A stretch of 64,000 nt of DNA from Bradyrhizobium sp. 190 (GCF_023073415.1 NZ_JADPJL010000061.1:35617-99616), one strand, 5' to 3'. Shown: positions 9,803 to 19,763, counted from the first letter of the stretch. Notes: generated by a model not told the origin, from the letters alone. Numbers and translations: made by a program.

Positions 9803-9833
9803 TTGAATCGTACGTAGCGTCAGATTGTACGGT
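9803..9833 (+). promoter_or_regulatory. MerR-type promoter element (copy c)
   Basis: TTGAAT (9803-9808), a 19-base spacer CGTACGTAGCGTCAGATTG, then TACGGT (9828-9833). It is followed by TCTCAAAGCAAGTGGCGAC, resembling the bases after copies e and i. A livK remnant lies about 315 bases downstream. Confidence 0.7.
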
Positions 9834-10148
9834 CTCAAAGCAAGTGGCGACGGCTTCCGGTTGTCACGAAAATCGTCCTGACAGGTACTAAACATTGCGA
9901 ATGTCTCAAACGCCCAGTGCGAAACAGACCCCACCCACGAGTCTCTTGCCAGATGGATTGCTGCCTCAGCGTCCCACTGCGCATGAGGGAACGCCCGGAT
10001 AGCTAAGGGTTCAGCGTGTCTCTTAGCGGCCATCGCAACGCCGCTCCGCGGTCCTTTCCCCCTGCGTTCGTGGCGTAGGGTCTTATCGGTCGGCTGCCAG
10101 GTACAACAACACTGATAATGGACTTCGGCACAACATCGGAAGCTCAAC

Positions 10149-10343
10149 ATGTCAATTTCTCTCGCGATTCACCTGCAACTGAGCCGGTCTCTTTCGATCT
10201 TGATTTCGGTTGCGAGCGCCGCCGAGGTTGACATTACGGTGGTGGGACCGAGCGCCGCAAGCAGCACTGAGATCGGCGTGCCGGCCGGCAAGAGTGCTTT
10301 TCGGCCATCGATGCTTTCAGTGGCTGCGGCGCGTTCCCGATAG
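10149..10343 (+). pseudogene. Remnant of a LivK-type periplasmic binding protein
   Basis: The start MSIS..., the signal-peptide region and the segment ASAAEVDITVVGPSAASSTE correspond to the N-terminus of the intact gene at 40809 (MSIY...APAADINIAVAGPMTGSTA). The similarity ends after about 55 codons and the frame stops. As at 40809, a MerR-type element with a similar leader precedes it. This is a truncated paralogue, not a functional protein. Confidence 0.65.
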
Positions 10344-10410
10344 GAAGGCCATATTGCGCATCGCGCAGAAAGGGCAATACCCCAGGATGTTCCAACTAAA
10401 CGAGGATATA

Positions 10411-10720
10411 ATGAATCAAAAGCAGCGCACGCGTGGGTCTTGGATCTACAGAGCACATTACTGGGCAGCAGTCCCTATTGTTGCTCTACTGACGACAACA
10501 GCTCTATGCATCGAACGGGCGAGTGCGCGAGATCAGTCGGCGACAGCGGAGGAGCAACAGGCTTGCACACCGAACGTGTTTCGCTTTTTGTAGCAGCCGC
10601 ATACCGGATCCGGACGCCATCGCAGCCTGTCTGAAGGTCAAGTTGTCAAGCTTGAGTGACCAATGTCGCTACGTGATATCAGTTCGAGATGCTGCGAAGG
10701 CAAACGCACGATCAAAATGA
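10411..10720 (+). pseudogene. Exported cysteine-containing protein, frameshifted
   Basis: GAGG lies before the ATG at 10411. A signal peptide (residues ~18-42, hydrophobic, ending ASA) leads to EEQQACTPNVFRF. The frame then stops, while the next frame continues CSSRIPDPDAIAACLKVK...LSDQCRYV. Together they match a common Bradyrhizobium periplasmic family with a CTPDVFRLCSS...IPD...C pattern. One extra T in the run of five T's near 10587 explains the break. It could be a real mutation or a homopolymer error. Function of the family unknown. Confidence 0.7.
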
Positions 10721-10979
10721 GTTGCCGCCAACAAGCCGGTAAGCTTTGATTGGCCCCGTCCGGACTAGTACCCAGCCTCATCTGGCGTGCGGTAGCGCCG
10801 ATCATGTCGCACTTCAGGTGCTCGGCGACGCGTTCGGAAACATGGGCTACTGCGACTTATTGCGAAAGCTTGCTTCCGGGAACCAGAGGCAGATCATCTC
10901 GTGGCCAGCACCCGATGCCGGGCGTCGTCGTTACGATCAGGGTTTCACTTAGTAATCGGGTTCAGCAAGCACGGCGCTG

Positions 10980-11138
10980 ATGATAATTGAGGGTATGAAG
11001 TTGGAGACGGTCATAAGTTTTCAACAGGACGGTGTCGCCGACCGAATTCACTTCAAGGACGGCGAGAGCTTCAGAACGGCGTTCGTTCTTAACGTCTTGT
11101 TCGTCGCTAAGATCTTCTACTTCAAGAGGTACGCATGA
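10980..11138 (+). CDS. Short hypothetical ORF
   Basis: 52 codons starting MIIEGMKLETVISF, or 47 from the ATG at 10995 preceded by GAGGG at short spacing. The C-terminal half is hydrophobic and aromatic (TAFVLNVLFVAKIFYF). No family recognised; it could be chance. Confidence 0.25.
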   Translation: MIIEGMKLETVISFQQDGVADRIHFKDGESFRTAFVLNVLFVAKIFYFKRYA

Positions 11139-11406
11139 AACACTTTGTCATCAGATCCCGATAGCCATGGTTGCTGCGGGAGAGCTAGCCAGCGGAGGTC
11201 CGCCGCACGCCCATTCCACTTTTCTCATTCCCTCGCCCAGACTGTTCTCAATTGTCCAAGCGAGACAGCCGAGGGTTCCTCAATGCCGGCCTGCATTTGG
11301 CAGGCTGTGTCCTTCTGCCCAAACCGCCTTTAGGTTGCGCGAAAGTGCATTTTGAAAATGCCGGTCGTTGCCGCCTGCCAAAGACGCTTAAGCGAGTAAT
11401 CCACTG

Positions 11407-12054
11407 ATGTCATCCTCTTCAAACAAGATCGCGCTCTTTATCGATGGCGCCAATCTTTACGCGACCGCCAAGACGCTCGGCTTCGATATTGATTACAAAC
11501 GCCTGCTCCAGGAATTCCAGAGCCGCGGCACGCTGCTGCGCGCCTGCTACTACACGGCGATGGTTGAGGATCAGGAATATTCGTCGATCCGTCCCTTGAT
11601 CGACTGGCTCGATTACAACGGCTACACCGTGGTCACCAAAGCGACCAAGGAGTTCATCGACGCCTCCGGCCGCCGCAAGCTCAAGGGCAACATGGACGTC
11701 GAGCTCGCGGTTGATGCTATGGAGCTCGCGGAGCACATCGACCAAATGGTGCTGTTCTCCGGCGACGGCGACTTCCGCTTCCTCGTGGAGGCGGTGCAGC
11801 GCCGCGGTGTGCGAGTCACGGTGATCTCGACCATCTCGACCCAGCCACCGATGATCGCCGACGAACTGCGCCGGCAGGCCGACGCCTTCATCGATCTTGT
11901 GGAGCTGCAGTCGAAACTGGGCCGAGATCCGTCCGACCGTCCGGCGCCGCGCGAGTCGGCTCACCATACGTCGCCATTCCTGCAGCGCGCCACGGTGGCG
12001 CCTGGAGGCGGCGATGACGACTTCGACAATCGAGACTTGCTGAGGCCACAGTGA
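11407..12054 (+). CDS. NYN-domain protein (LabA/DUF88 family)
   Basis: 215 residues. The N-terminus IALFIDGANLYATAK carries the first acidic residue of the PIN-like NYN fold. GNMDVELAVDAM (~residues 97-108) and LFSGDGDF (~residues 117-124) supply the other conserved aspartates, so the metal-binding ribonuclease-type site looks complete. A low-complexity tail (after ~residue 170) is rich in proline, histidine and glycine. Members are thought to act on RNA, and the substrate here is unknown. The gene stands alone and its codon use is GC-rich and core-like, unlike the surrounding island. A MerR-type element begins 30 bases after its stop. Confidence 0.85.
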   Translation: MSSSSNKIALFIDGANLYATAKTLGFDIDYKRLLQEFQSRGTLLRACYYTAMVEDQEYSSIRPLIDWLDYNGYTVVTKATKEFIDASGRRKLKGNMDVELAVDAMELAEHIDQMVLFSGDGDFRFLVEAVQRRGVRVTVISTISTQPPMIADELRRQADAFIDLVELQSKLGRDPSDRPAPRESAHHTSPFLQRATVAPGGGDDDFDNRDLLRPQ

Positions 12055-12083
12055 AATAAGGTTCAGCAAGAGCACTCAAGGGC

Positions 12084-12114
12084 TTGAATACCACCTAGCG
12101 TCAGGTTGTAGGCT
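12084..12114 (+). promoter_or_regulatory. MerR-type promoter element (copy d)
   Basis: TTGAAT (12084-12089), a 19-base spacer ending GCGTCAGGTTG, then TAGGCT (12109-12114). The next gene downstream is the H-NS-like gene, 386 bases away. The bases just after the -10 (ending ATGACC) resemble the start of the merR gene at 39189, so this could be the front of a lost merR copy. Confidence 0.65.
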
Positions 12115-12499
12115 GCGAATCCGACAATGACCTATCGTAGCCTACACAACACAACCCTCGATAGGGGTCGGCTGTGGCGGCAGGCTTCCCTGCGCACGAA
12201 TGGCAACTCGCCGCTATGATCGCAGTCTAGGTGCCGTGCACACGAATGCTAATGTGCAATTGATAGCTGTTCGAGTCGAACTTTCGGTAATGAAGAGGGA
12301 AGGACGCAAGCTTATGTAGGACCTAAGGGGTTCCGCATGCCGGTCCGCGGAGCAAGACCGAAGCGGGGAAAAGAGGAGATCCCAGTCTCGGCCGATGACT
12401 CGGCCTGTCCTGCTGCGGGATCGCCGTGGTCTACCGTCACCTTGGGGTATCTAAATTATCGTCTTTAGTAGGTGACTGCGGTCATGATTGGGGGCTTTC

Positions 12500-12808
12500 A
12501 TGAAGCAACTGCGATTTGAGCAGATGGATACGGAGGAGCTGTGGGCTTTGCATCTTCGGGTGTTGCAGGCTTTGGATGAAAAACTGAGTGCCGAGAAGGC
12601 CGTGCTCGAGCAGCGTCTGAAGCAGCTCAGGGAAAGGTCGGCCGCACCGGCGCCGGGCGCCTCCGAAGTCAGGAAATATCCCGCGGTTTTACCGAAGTAT
12701 CGTAATCCGTCAGATCCTTCGGAGACGTGGTCGGGCAGGGGCAAGACCCCGCGCTGGATAAAGGCGGCGCTGGCATCCGGCGGCAAGCTGGGAGATTACA
12801 AGATTTGA
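12500..12808 (+). CDS. H-NS family nucleoid-associated protein
   Basis: 102 residues from the ATG at 12500, with GGGGG just upstream. An N-terminal charged helix (residues ~1-45) would mediate dimerisation. The C-terminus YRNPSDPSETWSGRGKTPRW is the signature of the H-NS DNA-binding domain with the A/T-minor-groove core. Such proteins silence horizontally acquired DNA, which fits a symbiosis island. It is monocistronic; the MerR-type element copy d lies upstream at a distance. Confidence 0.9.
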   Translation: MKQLRFEQMDTEELWALHLRVLQALDEKLSAEKAVLEQRLKQLRERSAAPAPGASEVRKYPAVLPKYRNPSDPSETWSGRGKTPRWIKAALASGGKLGDYKI

Positions 12809-12875
12809 ATCCCGAGAGTTTCCATCGGCGACGTTTCGCTGTCAGGGCATAATTTCGGAGCCTGGAGGGGCGCTA

Positions 12876-13220
12876 ATGACAGGTCTACCGGGTCGCAGAG
12901 GACATTGAGGCCGTCGCCATGGCGCATAGCATGGACGTGCTGGTCGAGATCCATAACCGCGCGGAACGCGATCGCGCCCTCACCTTCGCTCGCCCAGAAT
13001 TGGCATGAACAACCGCAACCTGCGCACCTTCGAGACGAAACTTGCGACCAGTGAGACGCTGGAACCTCATTACCATAGACTGCCTGATCGTCGGCGAAAT
13101 CAGTATCTTCGCACCGGCCGATCTCATGCGTCTTTCGCGATTCGCCATTCCACCTTCCTGGTTGGCCAGAGTCTGACGAGGCAGGCCAATGTGACAGGCG
13201 GAACGCGTGTGCTGCTCTCG
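12876..13220 (+). pseudogene. trpC: Remnant of indole-3-glycerol-phosphate synthase
   Basis: The sequence resembles the C-terminal half of TrpC. GMDVLVEIH is echoed by SMDVLVEIHNRAERDRALT. After a frameshift near 13000 the stretch NNRNLRTFETKLATSETL matches the family's INNRNLRTF, and FLVGQSLTRQANV matches FLIGESLMRQ. The N-terminal half is missing. A core tryptophan-pathway gene fragment has been carried into the island and has decayed. Confidence 0.7.
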
Positions 13221-13723
13221 CCCGGAGCGAGCCTTGAGACAGGGGCGCTCTTCCAGCCGAGCTGTGTTCGCTCGCAAGGTTGCTCACCGCGGACGGCATT
13301 GAGGCGCCGCGTCGTTCGAGGACGACCACATCAGTATTCAGAAAGCCCATCAGCACCGACGCCGCGCTCTCTCGCATTCTGACGAGGCGAGCTGCGGGCG
13401 AGAGACATGGTCAGCATCGGTGGACGAAATGCACAGCTTCAACAGAAAACCGTGATCCAACTAAGACGGCAAAGGTAAGTCATGAAAATGCTTCACAAAC
13501 CGAGACGGAGCTTTGTCAGATGGAGGCGGCGCAGGCCCAGCGGCAACTCGCATGTCAGGCTAGAGGCCAACGGAAAGAATTTTGTCGAGCGGATCGAGGC
13601 CAGAGCGCCGCGCGACAATGGACCGCCGCTTGGACCGCAGACGCCGGCGCTACGTGCCCGGCCGAGATCGTCGACATATCCGCCCGGATCGCTTGCACGC
13701 TTTCGCGCCAAAGGAGACACACA

Positions 13724-13915
13724 ATGATGTCCTGGCGAATGACCATGGTACTCGGATCGATCGGAAACATCGAACGTATCCTTGGCAAATTTCGGGAACT
13801 GATCGATACAGACGATTCGATCTCACCCGAGCTGCGGAGTGCGCTGCACACTACACTGGATGGGCATCTTCTGTCCGAGAGAGAGCGCCTTCTCAAGATT
13901 GTCGGCGAGCAATAG
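13724..13915 (+). CDS. Small hypothetical protein
   Basis: 63 residues from the ATG at 13724, with AAGGAG 8 bases upstream, an excellent ribosome-binding site. It is predicted helical: IERILGKFRELIDTDD, then SPELRSALHTTLDGHLL, then SERERLLKIV. A second copy with a frameshift is found at 45093-45289, which shows that the sequence was once a conserved gene. No known domain recognised. Confidence 0.7.
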   Translation: MMSWRMTMVLGSIGNIERILGKFRELIDTDDSISPELRSALHTTLDGHLLSERERLLKIVGEQ

Positions 13916-14853
13916 GGCGAGGCTCATCGCGAGCCAAGCAATCTCCGCATGGCGCAAGCGTCCGAAACCAACTACCAGTCCGCAAGTGGGCTATGAGCCA
14001 CCAATTGCCTCCCGATATGAACGAAACTAAGTCCATCGGCCAGATCGAGTTTCGCTAGGCGATAGGAAATCTGGCGAGCTGCGCCGCCATTGTTGGGGCC
14101 GGAAAGACGTTGGGACGCCGCGGGTTAACGGTAACTTCTCTTACCTCGAACTTCATGGAGCTGCCTTGCTTGCTGGTCGGCATTAATGACTGCTCTGAGA
14201 CTCTCACGATGCGATACTCGCCAGCGGCCGCTTTGGCGTCAATCTTCTCGGCGGCGATCAGCGGGAGCTCGCACTGAGCTTCGCTTGCTGGGATGGTGCC
14301 GGAATGTCCGCCGCTTCGATACAGCGCCGTGAGATCTAGGCGTTCTCGACGTACCAATTCTGCAAAGGCAGTGTGCGTGCTCGAATGCGTCTTGCATCGC
14401 CCGCCATAGAATCTTTATCGGCGGCATCGAGTGACGCGACCAGGTTAAGGCAATCCACTCAACTTCCGGTGCGAGCTTCGAACGTTACCGCACGGCTCAG
14501 TGACGCTTCTCGCCATGCGGTCATTAGAAGCGAACTGGGGCTATCTCATCTTCCCGAGCCACAAATATGGAGTAGCATACTCGCCCGGCAAGCGGCGTGC
14601 ACTTGGCGGAGCCCTCGATTTACAGGTCGCTTAATACCCATAAGCGAACAGCATGATTGCGGCGAGAAGATTCGCCTGAGAGAGACCCGACACCGCGTCA
14701 GCTGAACCCCTCACAAAGGCGGCACCTTAAGATCGCCCGCTAGCAACGACCGATGCTTTGAGGAATGGCGTTGCTTCCTTCAATTTTCGTATGATCGTTG
14801 CTCCTGGAGCCGACGAGTTGGGACATATTTTTCTACCAGCGCCCTAAAGGGAC
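13916..14853. other. No gene recognised
   Basis: About 940 bases. The best frame (14055-14357, minus, 100 codons) has no ribosome-binding site or family. Otherwise only short overlapping frames. Confidence 0.3.
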
Positions 14854-14884
14854 TTGAATCGTACGTAGCGTCAAATTGTACGGT
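14854..14884 (+). promoter_or_regulatory. MerR-type promoter element (copy e)
   Basis: TTGAAT (14854-14859), a 19-base spacer CGTACGTAGCGTCAAATTG, then TACGGT (14879-14884). It is followed by ATCAAAGTAGGCAGCACCG, similar to the leader after copy i. The first coding remnant downstream starts at 15084. Confidence 0.7.
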
Positions 14885-15083
14885 ATCAAAGTAGGCAGCA
14901 CCGGTCCACGTGTCCCAGCTCCTCAAGAAAGTAACGATAGTCGAAAAACAGCAGACGTGATTCCTAGTGCGCTTGCTGGAGCCGCCTGTTTCGCGCGTGT
15001 GACGGCTTGCTCCTCCGTGCCAGCACACAACCAGCTCAGGTCGAAGGCTTTTGTTATGTCCGCACAGATCACTGGGAGGTGAT

Positions 15084-15427
15084 ATGCCGACTAAACGCAG
15101 AAAGGTCGAGCTTTGGCGGCAAGCCTCGCTCGCCATGACCGGCACGACATTCCAAGAGATTGCCCGTTACTTCGGAGCGGCAACGTGAAAAACCCCGACG
15201 GTTCTAAGAAGGTCTTGTGTGGCGAGCCTGTATTGCGAGGGCCGCGCACGACAATGTCGTCTTGGTGCTCTTATCACTACGATCAGATGCACTCAGCTCC
15301 TGTCGAGCAGTACGTGAGCAAGAGCCTATTCCCGATTCGCCCTTCCAAGCAAAAGAAACGCGCGGAGCTCAAATTGTTTGTGTCCACCCATGGCGCCTCG
15401 GCAGGCTTTGGCCGAGCCGGAGCTTAA
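15084..15427 (+). pseudogene. Possible broken GcrA-like regulator
   Basis: A 34-codon frame at 15084 (GGGAGGTGAT upstream) reads like a short helix-turn-helix region (RRKVELWRQA...FQEIARYFG). A second frame starts at GTG 15185, overlapping the first stop, and contains VLCGEPVLRG...SWCSYHYDQ. That resembles the Cys-Gly...Cys-x2-His end of GcrA cell-cycle regulators. This could be one gene split by a frameshift or two coupled small genes. Similarity is short, so the call is tentative. Confidence 0.35.
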
Positions 15428-16150
15428 CTTAGGTCCATCATGGACGTGTAGAAATTGCGTCGCAGGCATCCGTCGTGCGTGGGTACGTCAGCTTCTCTCG
15501 CCTTTTCGCAGATCGCGCAAGCTGCCATCATTCTGGCCGGTGACTCGATGCGGCCCTCAAGGATAAGAGCACGGCGATGACGAACCCGGGCGCGATCGAA
15601 CAGGCGAGCCAGCACTGGCTAGCGCAGCATGTCCCGACCACGCTTCCCGCTGACGCGCATAGGAGCCCCGCGCCCATACAAACCCGGAATGTAACGTCGA
15701 TGCTGGCGCCACACAGCGTCGCGTCATCCTTGTACCCGTCGGCCGGTGTTCGCCTACAAGGTGTACCGCAAATATGCCGAGTGCGAGCAAGCGCACACGA
15801 CTATTACTATGGTCCCAGCAGCTGGCGTGTTCGGCAGCGAGCACCAAAGTGGCCGAGCGAAACTTTCGGTGTTGAATCGCCGCCTCATGATCGCTCGCTC
15901 CTGAAACGCCACTTGACGCAATGATACCGTGGTCCAGCTCTTCCAAGGAGGTGGAGCGCCCTGCCTTGATCGCGTTGGGAGGGATTTAGTGCATTCATCG
16001 TTGGAGGATGGCAATAACATTAAATGCCCCCGGATCCCCTTCATGCGACGGTTCTTAGTCATAATTTACTCCGCGCTTATGCAGCGACGGCCTCTCGACC
16101 AGCGCGATCTGCCTGGCTTTTCCTTTAGCGATTCACGTCTATCCGGACGA
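15428..16150. other. Non-coding stretch; fixX is absent where expected
   Basis: FixC's stop at 16151 overlaps an ATG (16155-16157) that opens only ten codons before TAA. In fixABCX operons the next gene is fixX, a ferredoxin of about 95 residues, but no CxxC-bearing frame is found here. The rest of the stretch holds no recognisable gene. Confidence 0.5.
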
Positions 16151-17389
16151 TCACCATGGCCGCCGTGCTGGTAAGTCCGACCTCTCCGCCTCCGGCGCGC
16201 TGTTGACGCGACTGAAGTTCTGTATCGCCTTCGAGACGAGCTGCTGTCGGGTGAGAAGAAAATTTTGCGGCTGCGTATGCAGCAGCGATAGCACGTCACG
16301 CCTTTTCGCGTGCTTAAAGGATCCATCCAGCATTTTCTTGTATAGTGAGAGGCTATCCCATCTCATGAGATCGCCGCGCGACTTCACGCGGAAGATCGCT
16401 TCCGCGGCAATTCTCCCTGAGATCATTGAAACATTCCCGCCTTGGTGATCGATGGTGTCGTTGGGCTGGGCGGCATCCCCGACAACCACCCAGCCCTTGC
16501 CATAGAGCCTAGGTATGGTGTTGTAGCCGCCTTTGGAAATGAGGTGTGCGGAGTATTCTCTAATATTCGAGCCGTCGATTAGCGGTACGATCGACGGGTG
16601 ACGCTTGAAACGGTCGAGTAGCTCGTAGGCTGTTTCTCCCGTGCGCTGGAACTCGGAGACTAAGCAGCCGATCCCGAGGGAGATGCTCTCTCTATTCGCG
16701 TAGATGAAACCTACGACCGTCATGCCGCGCGAGATGTTGCCGACGGCCTCGATCACAACGCCTTTGTCGCCCTTGAGATTGAGACGGGCTTCGATGGCCT
16801 CGCGCGGCAAACAGTGCATTTCTTTTACTGTCAGCGCAACCTGATCGGGCTTCGGCCTTTCGCGCAAGCCCGCACGCGTGCCGAGCAAGCCATTAACGCC
16901 TTCGGCGAGCACCACCACATCGGCGTAAATTATGCCAACCTGGCGGTCGGTACGCACACCAATGACACGGCCACGGCGGTTCTGTGACAGCTCCGTAACG
17001 TTGGTTTGGCACAGGACGGTGGCACCCGCCTCCCTTACCTTGGAGGAGAACCATTTGTCGAACGGGGCGCGGATAATGGTGTAGCGGTTGGAAGGCCCGT
17101 AGCTGAAATCGTCAAAGCGATAGCGCAGCCCCATGCGGGAGCAGTCATCCAGCATCCAGAACCGCTGCTCGGTTACATGACGCTCGAGCGGTGCATCCTT
17201 GCGGAAATCCGGGATCAGCTCGGCCAGCATGTCGGCATTCAGGATTTCACTCTGCACATTCTTAGATCCGGAGTATTCGCCGCGCTCGAGCTGCAGCACC
17301 TTCAAGCCGCGCTTGGCCATGGTTAGCGCCGCAGCGTTGCCGGCCATTCCGGCGCCGACTACGATTGCATCGAACCTATCGTCGATCAT
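16151..17389 (-). CDS. fixC: FixC, electron-transfer flavoprotein dehydrogenase (ETF-QO-like)
   Basis: 412 residues from the ATG at 17389, with AAGGAG 8 bases upstream. The N-terminal FAD-binding dinucleotide fold is FDAIVVGAGMAGNAAALTMA. A second FAD motif, GKGWVVVGDAAQ, is near residue 305. In diazotrophs FixABCX bifurcates electrons from NADH to quinone and to the low-potential ferredoxin or flavodoxin that feeds nitrogenase. The family is usually about 435 residues, and this C-terminus is somewhat shorter and diverged. It is the last recognisable gene of the fixA-fixB-fixC series. FixB is broken and fixX missing, so the complex could not assemble from these genes alone. Confidence 0.9.
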   Translation of the reverse strand: MIDDRFDAIVVGAGMAGNAAALTMAKRGLKVLQLERGEYSGSKNVQSEILNADMLAELIPDFRKDAPLERHVTEQRFWMLDDCSRMGLRYRFDDFSYGPSNRYTIIRAPFDKWFSSKVREAGATVLCQTNVTELSQNRRGRVIGVRTDRQVGIIYADVVVLAEGVNGLLGTRAGLRERPKPDQVALTVKEMHCLPREAIEARLNLKGDKGVVIEAVGNISRGMTVVGFIYANRESISLGIGCLVSEFQRTGETAYELLDRFKRHPSIVPLIDGSNIREYSAHLISKGGYNTIPRLYGKGWVVVGDAAQPNDTIDHQGGNVSMISGRIAAEAIFRVKSRGDLMRWDSLSLYKKMLDGSFKHAKRRDVLSLLHTQPQNFLLTRQQLVSKAIQNFSRVNSAPEAERSDLPARRPW

Positions 17390-17405
17390 GGGCGTTCTCC
17401 TTCGT

Positions 17406-18431
17406 TCAGTTGCGCCGTTTGGAATTCCTGCCTTCTTCCGAGCCGGTCGCGAATGCGGCGATGGCCGCGCACGCAATGCGGCTGTGAGCGACGGCCATAA
17501 ACTGGCTCGCGTCGCTGGCGCTACCGATGCGTGAAGAAAGATCGGCGTGTTGTTGCCGATGATCAGGTCGGTGCCTTCGACGCCGACACGATGCTGGGTG
17601 CGCCGGAAAAAACCGGGAGGCGATATACAGACTCGGCTTGCCGTCTTGCCGGCTTGCCCTATTTGCCCGTCGTACGTGAGACGGCCCTTCTGTACCGACG
17701 GACGCGAGCGCCATATTCGGCAAGCGCTGCGCCGAGCTGGCGATTGTCCGGGGTACCCTAACCCCAAACCGCGGGGAACTAAGACGCCGGCATAGGCGAG
17801 ATTGGATTCAGCGGATTCGCGGCCAGGTATAAACGATAGCATTTTGGCGACGAGGCCGGCTTTGAGCAGATCCACGGAATAGATGATAACAGTGCCAAGA
17901 TCGCGCGTGACGCGCTCGGGCATTGCCATCACGCGCGGGCGTACGGTGGCCATTTGCGGTCCTATTCATTTTGTAGATCGTGCACGGCAGCGAGGTGCTG
18001 CCGGCAAGCAACGTGGCCGTCACGGAGCCGGTCAGATCGCAGCCGAACGTCGTCCGGGATGGCAGGATTGTCGGCCTGTGGGAGTTGACGGCGTCGATCA
18101 GCGCCTTCGTGTAGAACTCCTTGCGATGCTCCTGCTGCACATTATAGACCAAGTCGGCATACACCATGTCGGCGCCGTAAGAGGATGCGCGCGCGGCATT
18201 GCGCATCGCCTCGCGCTCGAGGCGGAGCGCGACGGCTGCGACATCGACCTTCAGCTTTCCCGCAAGTTTCCGGTCGGCTCCCATCAGCTCCCAGGATATG
18301 GGATGCACGTCGCCGCGCCCCTGCTCAATGCCTACCCAGAAATGGTTGTCGGCCTTGAAATGCTCCGCGTTCTTCTTGACGGCAGCGCGCCCTTCCCTAA
18401 TCGACGCGGCAGCTTTTATTGCAGTGCTCAT
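17406..18431 (-). pseudogene. fixB: FixB, ETF alpha subunit, broken
   Basis: The first ~155 codons from ATG 18431 match FixB (HFWVGIEQGRGDVHPISWEL; YTKALIDAVNSHRPTILP; LAGS...LPCTIYKMN), with an internal loss of about 25 residues before CTIY. The match then moves to another frame near 17950 (MATVRPRVMAMPERV; NLAYAGVLVPRGLGLG). It shifts twice more around 17750 and resumes as VQKGRLTYDGQIGQAGKT and QHRVGVEGTDLI. The original stop is also lost, because the last frame runs through into fixC. At least three indels, so it is non-functional as read. It would have been the FAD-binding partner of FixA. Confidence 0.85.
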
Positions 18432-18449
18432 CGCTAAAACTGCTTCAGA

Positions 18450-19292
18450 TCAGGGATCGCCGGTCAGGGCTGCAAGGTCGGCTTCAAGCCTCGGCTGGTA
18501 CTTGAACATGGCGTCAATTAATGCTTCCGCCGGTTGCTCGGCAGGCTCCACCAATACGGCCTTCTCAGCGCGCGCAGTTGGCGCGAAGACCCGCTTGACG
18601 ACCGTTGGCGAGCCCTTGAGACCACATTTTGAGATGTCTTCGACATCTGCGTGCTGCGCGCTCCATTTCACGATCTGGGCCCGGGCGGCACGCAATGCAT
18701 CCGCCATGGCGCCGCGGCGGATCTGGTTGGTCGCCTCCAGCATGGTAATAAGACACGGCAGTCTCGTACGCAGCACCTGGACGCCGCCTTCTGAGCGCCG
18801 TTCCGCTTCAATCGTGCGTGCGGCGAGATCGAGGGCTCTGATCTTGGCGACGTAGGTGAGCTGTAGCACACGAAGCCGCTTCGCGATGCCGGGCCCAACC
18901 TGCGCGGTGTCGCCATCGATGGTCTGCTTGCCCGTAAAGATGAGGTCGGGCTGGCCGTATTCCTTGCCGATTTTGCGGATGGCAGTCGCCAGTGCGTAAG
19001 TCGTCGCCAATGTGTCGGCGCCCGCGAAGCAGCGGTCGGTGAGCAGTACGGCGCGATCGGCGCCAAAGGTCAGTGCCTTACGTAAGGACTCCTCGGCCGA
19101 CGGCGGCCCCATTGTAAGGACGGTGATCTCGCCGCCAAATTTATCGCGCAGCTCGAGCGCGGCTTCCAATGCAAACAGATCGTAAGGATTGATGATGGTC
19201 GGCACCCCCTGGCGCATGATCGTGTTGGTGACGGGGTGCACACGGATCTGCGCGGAGTCAGGGACCTGCTTGATGCAGACGACATTGTGCAT
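18450..19292 (-). CDS. fixA: FixA, electron-transfer flavoprotein beta subunit
   Basis: 280 residues, full length. It starts MHNVVCIKQVPDSAQIRVHP with GGAGAAG just upstream. The conserved features TIINPYDLFALEAALELRD, TMGPPSAEESLRKALTFGAD and FTGKQTIDGDTAQVGPGIA are all present. It pairs with FixB to form the ETF that supplies electrons to nitrogenase. A near-perfect sigma54 promoter lies 38 bases upstream of the start, so expression should depend on NifA. The fixB start is 18 bases past the fixA stop. Confidence 0.95.
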   Translation of the reverse strand: MHNVVCIKQVPDSAQIRVHPVTNTIMRQGVPTIINPYDLFALEAALELRDKFGGEITVLTMGPPSAEESLRKALTFGADRAVLLTDRCFAGADTLATTYALATAIRKIGKEYGQPDLIFTGKQTIDGDTAQVGPGIAKRLRVLQLTYVAKIRALDLAARTIEAERRSEGGVQVLRTRLPCLITMLEATNQIRRGAMADALRAARAQIVKWSAQHADVEDISKCGLKGSPTVVKRVFAPTARAEKAVLVEPAEQPAEALIDAMFKYQPRLEADLAALTGDP

Positions 19293-19329
19293 GTGCTTCT
19301 CCAGGCGTTACGTGGGCCTGTGAACGAAC

Positions 19330-19345
19330 AGCAAGCCTCGTACCA
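19330..19345 (-). promoter_or_regulatory. Sigma54 (-24/-12) promoter of fixA
   Basis: Minus-strand TGGTACGAGGCTTGCT has GG and GC separated by exactly 10 bases and matches TGGYAC-N5-TTGCW. It lies about 38 bases before the fixA ATG. No perfect TGT-N10-ACA NifA site was found upstream. The same promoter sequence, with one difference, precedes the collapsed fix copy at 54338-54353. Confidence 0.85.
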
Positions 19346-19763
19346 TTGCAGCGATTTCGAAAACGGACAGCAACACAAGGGCTTGTGCGAGGCTCATGAC
19401 AATGTCGGCAACGTTCCCCAGCGCCAGAATTGCGACATTCGTCGTGAATGCGACAGCTACCGCCATTGATTAACAAGAGCGCGGCCGACCCGGGATGCGC
19501 TTCCCCTCAATGCATTAGTAGATCCGCTCCCGTAGCGGAGCTGCATAGCTCACGAGCGACTGTGACCGCCTGAGCCGATTCGTACTCCATGATACTTCGA
19601 ATCACAGGAGCAAATCGCCCTCTGCGTCTCACTGAGGTGAACGCATCTTTTGAGATTCGGCTCTGCATGAGCTCACGCTAGCAAACTCAAATCTCGTATG
19701 CATAGCGGACCGTCGTTCAGATCACGAGGCGGCTTGTTTGACGCGCTCAGGCGAACCGCGCTA

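Noticed and set aside
14055..14357. 100-codon minus-strand ORF
   Set aside because: Partly protein-like but no start signal, family or neighbour support.
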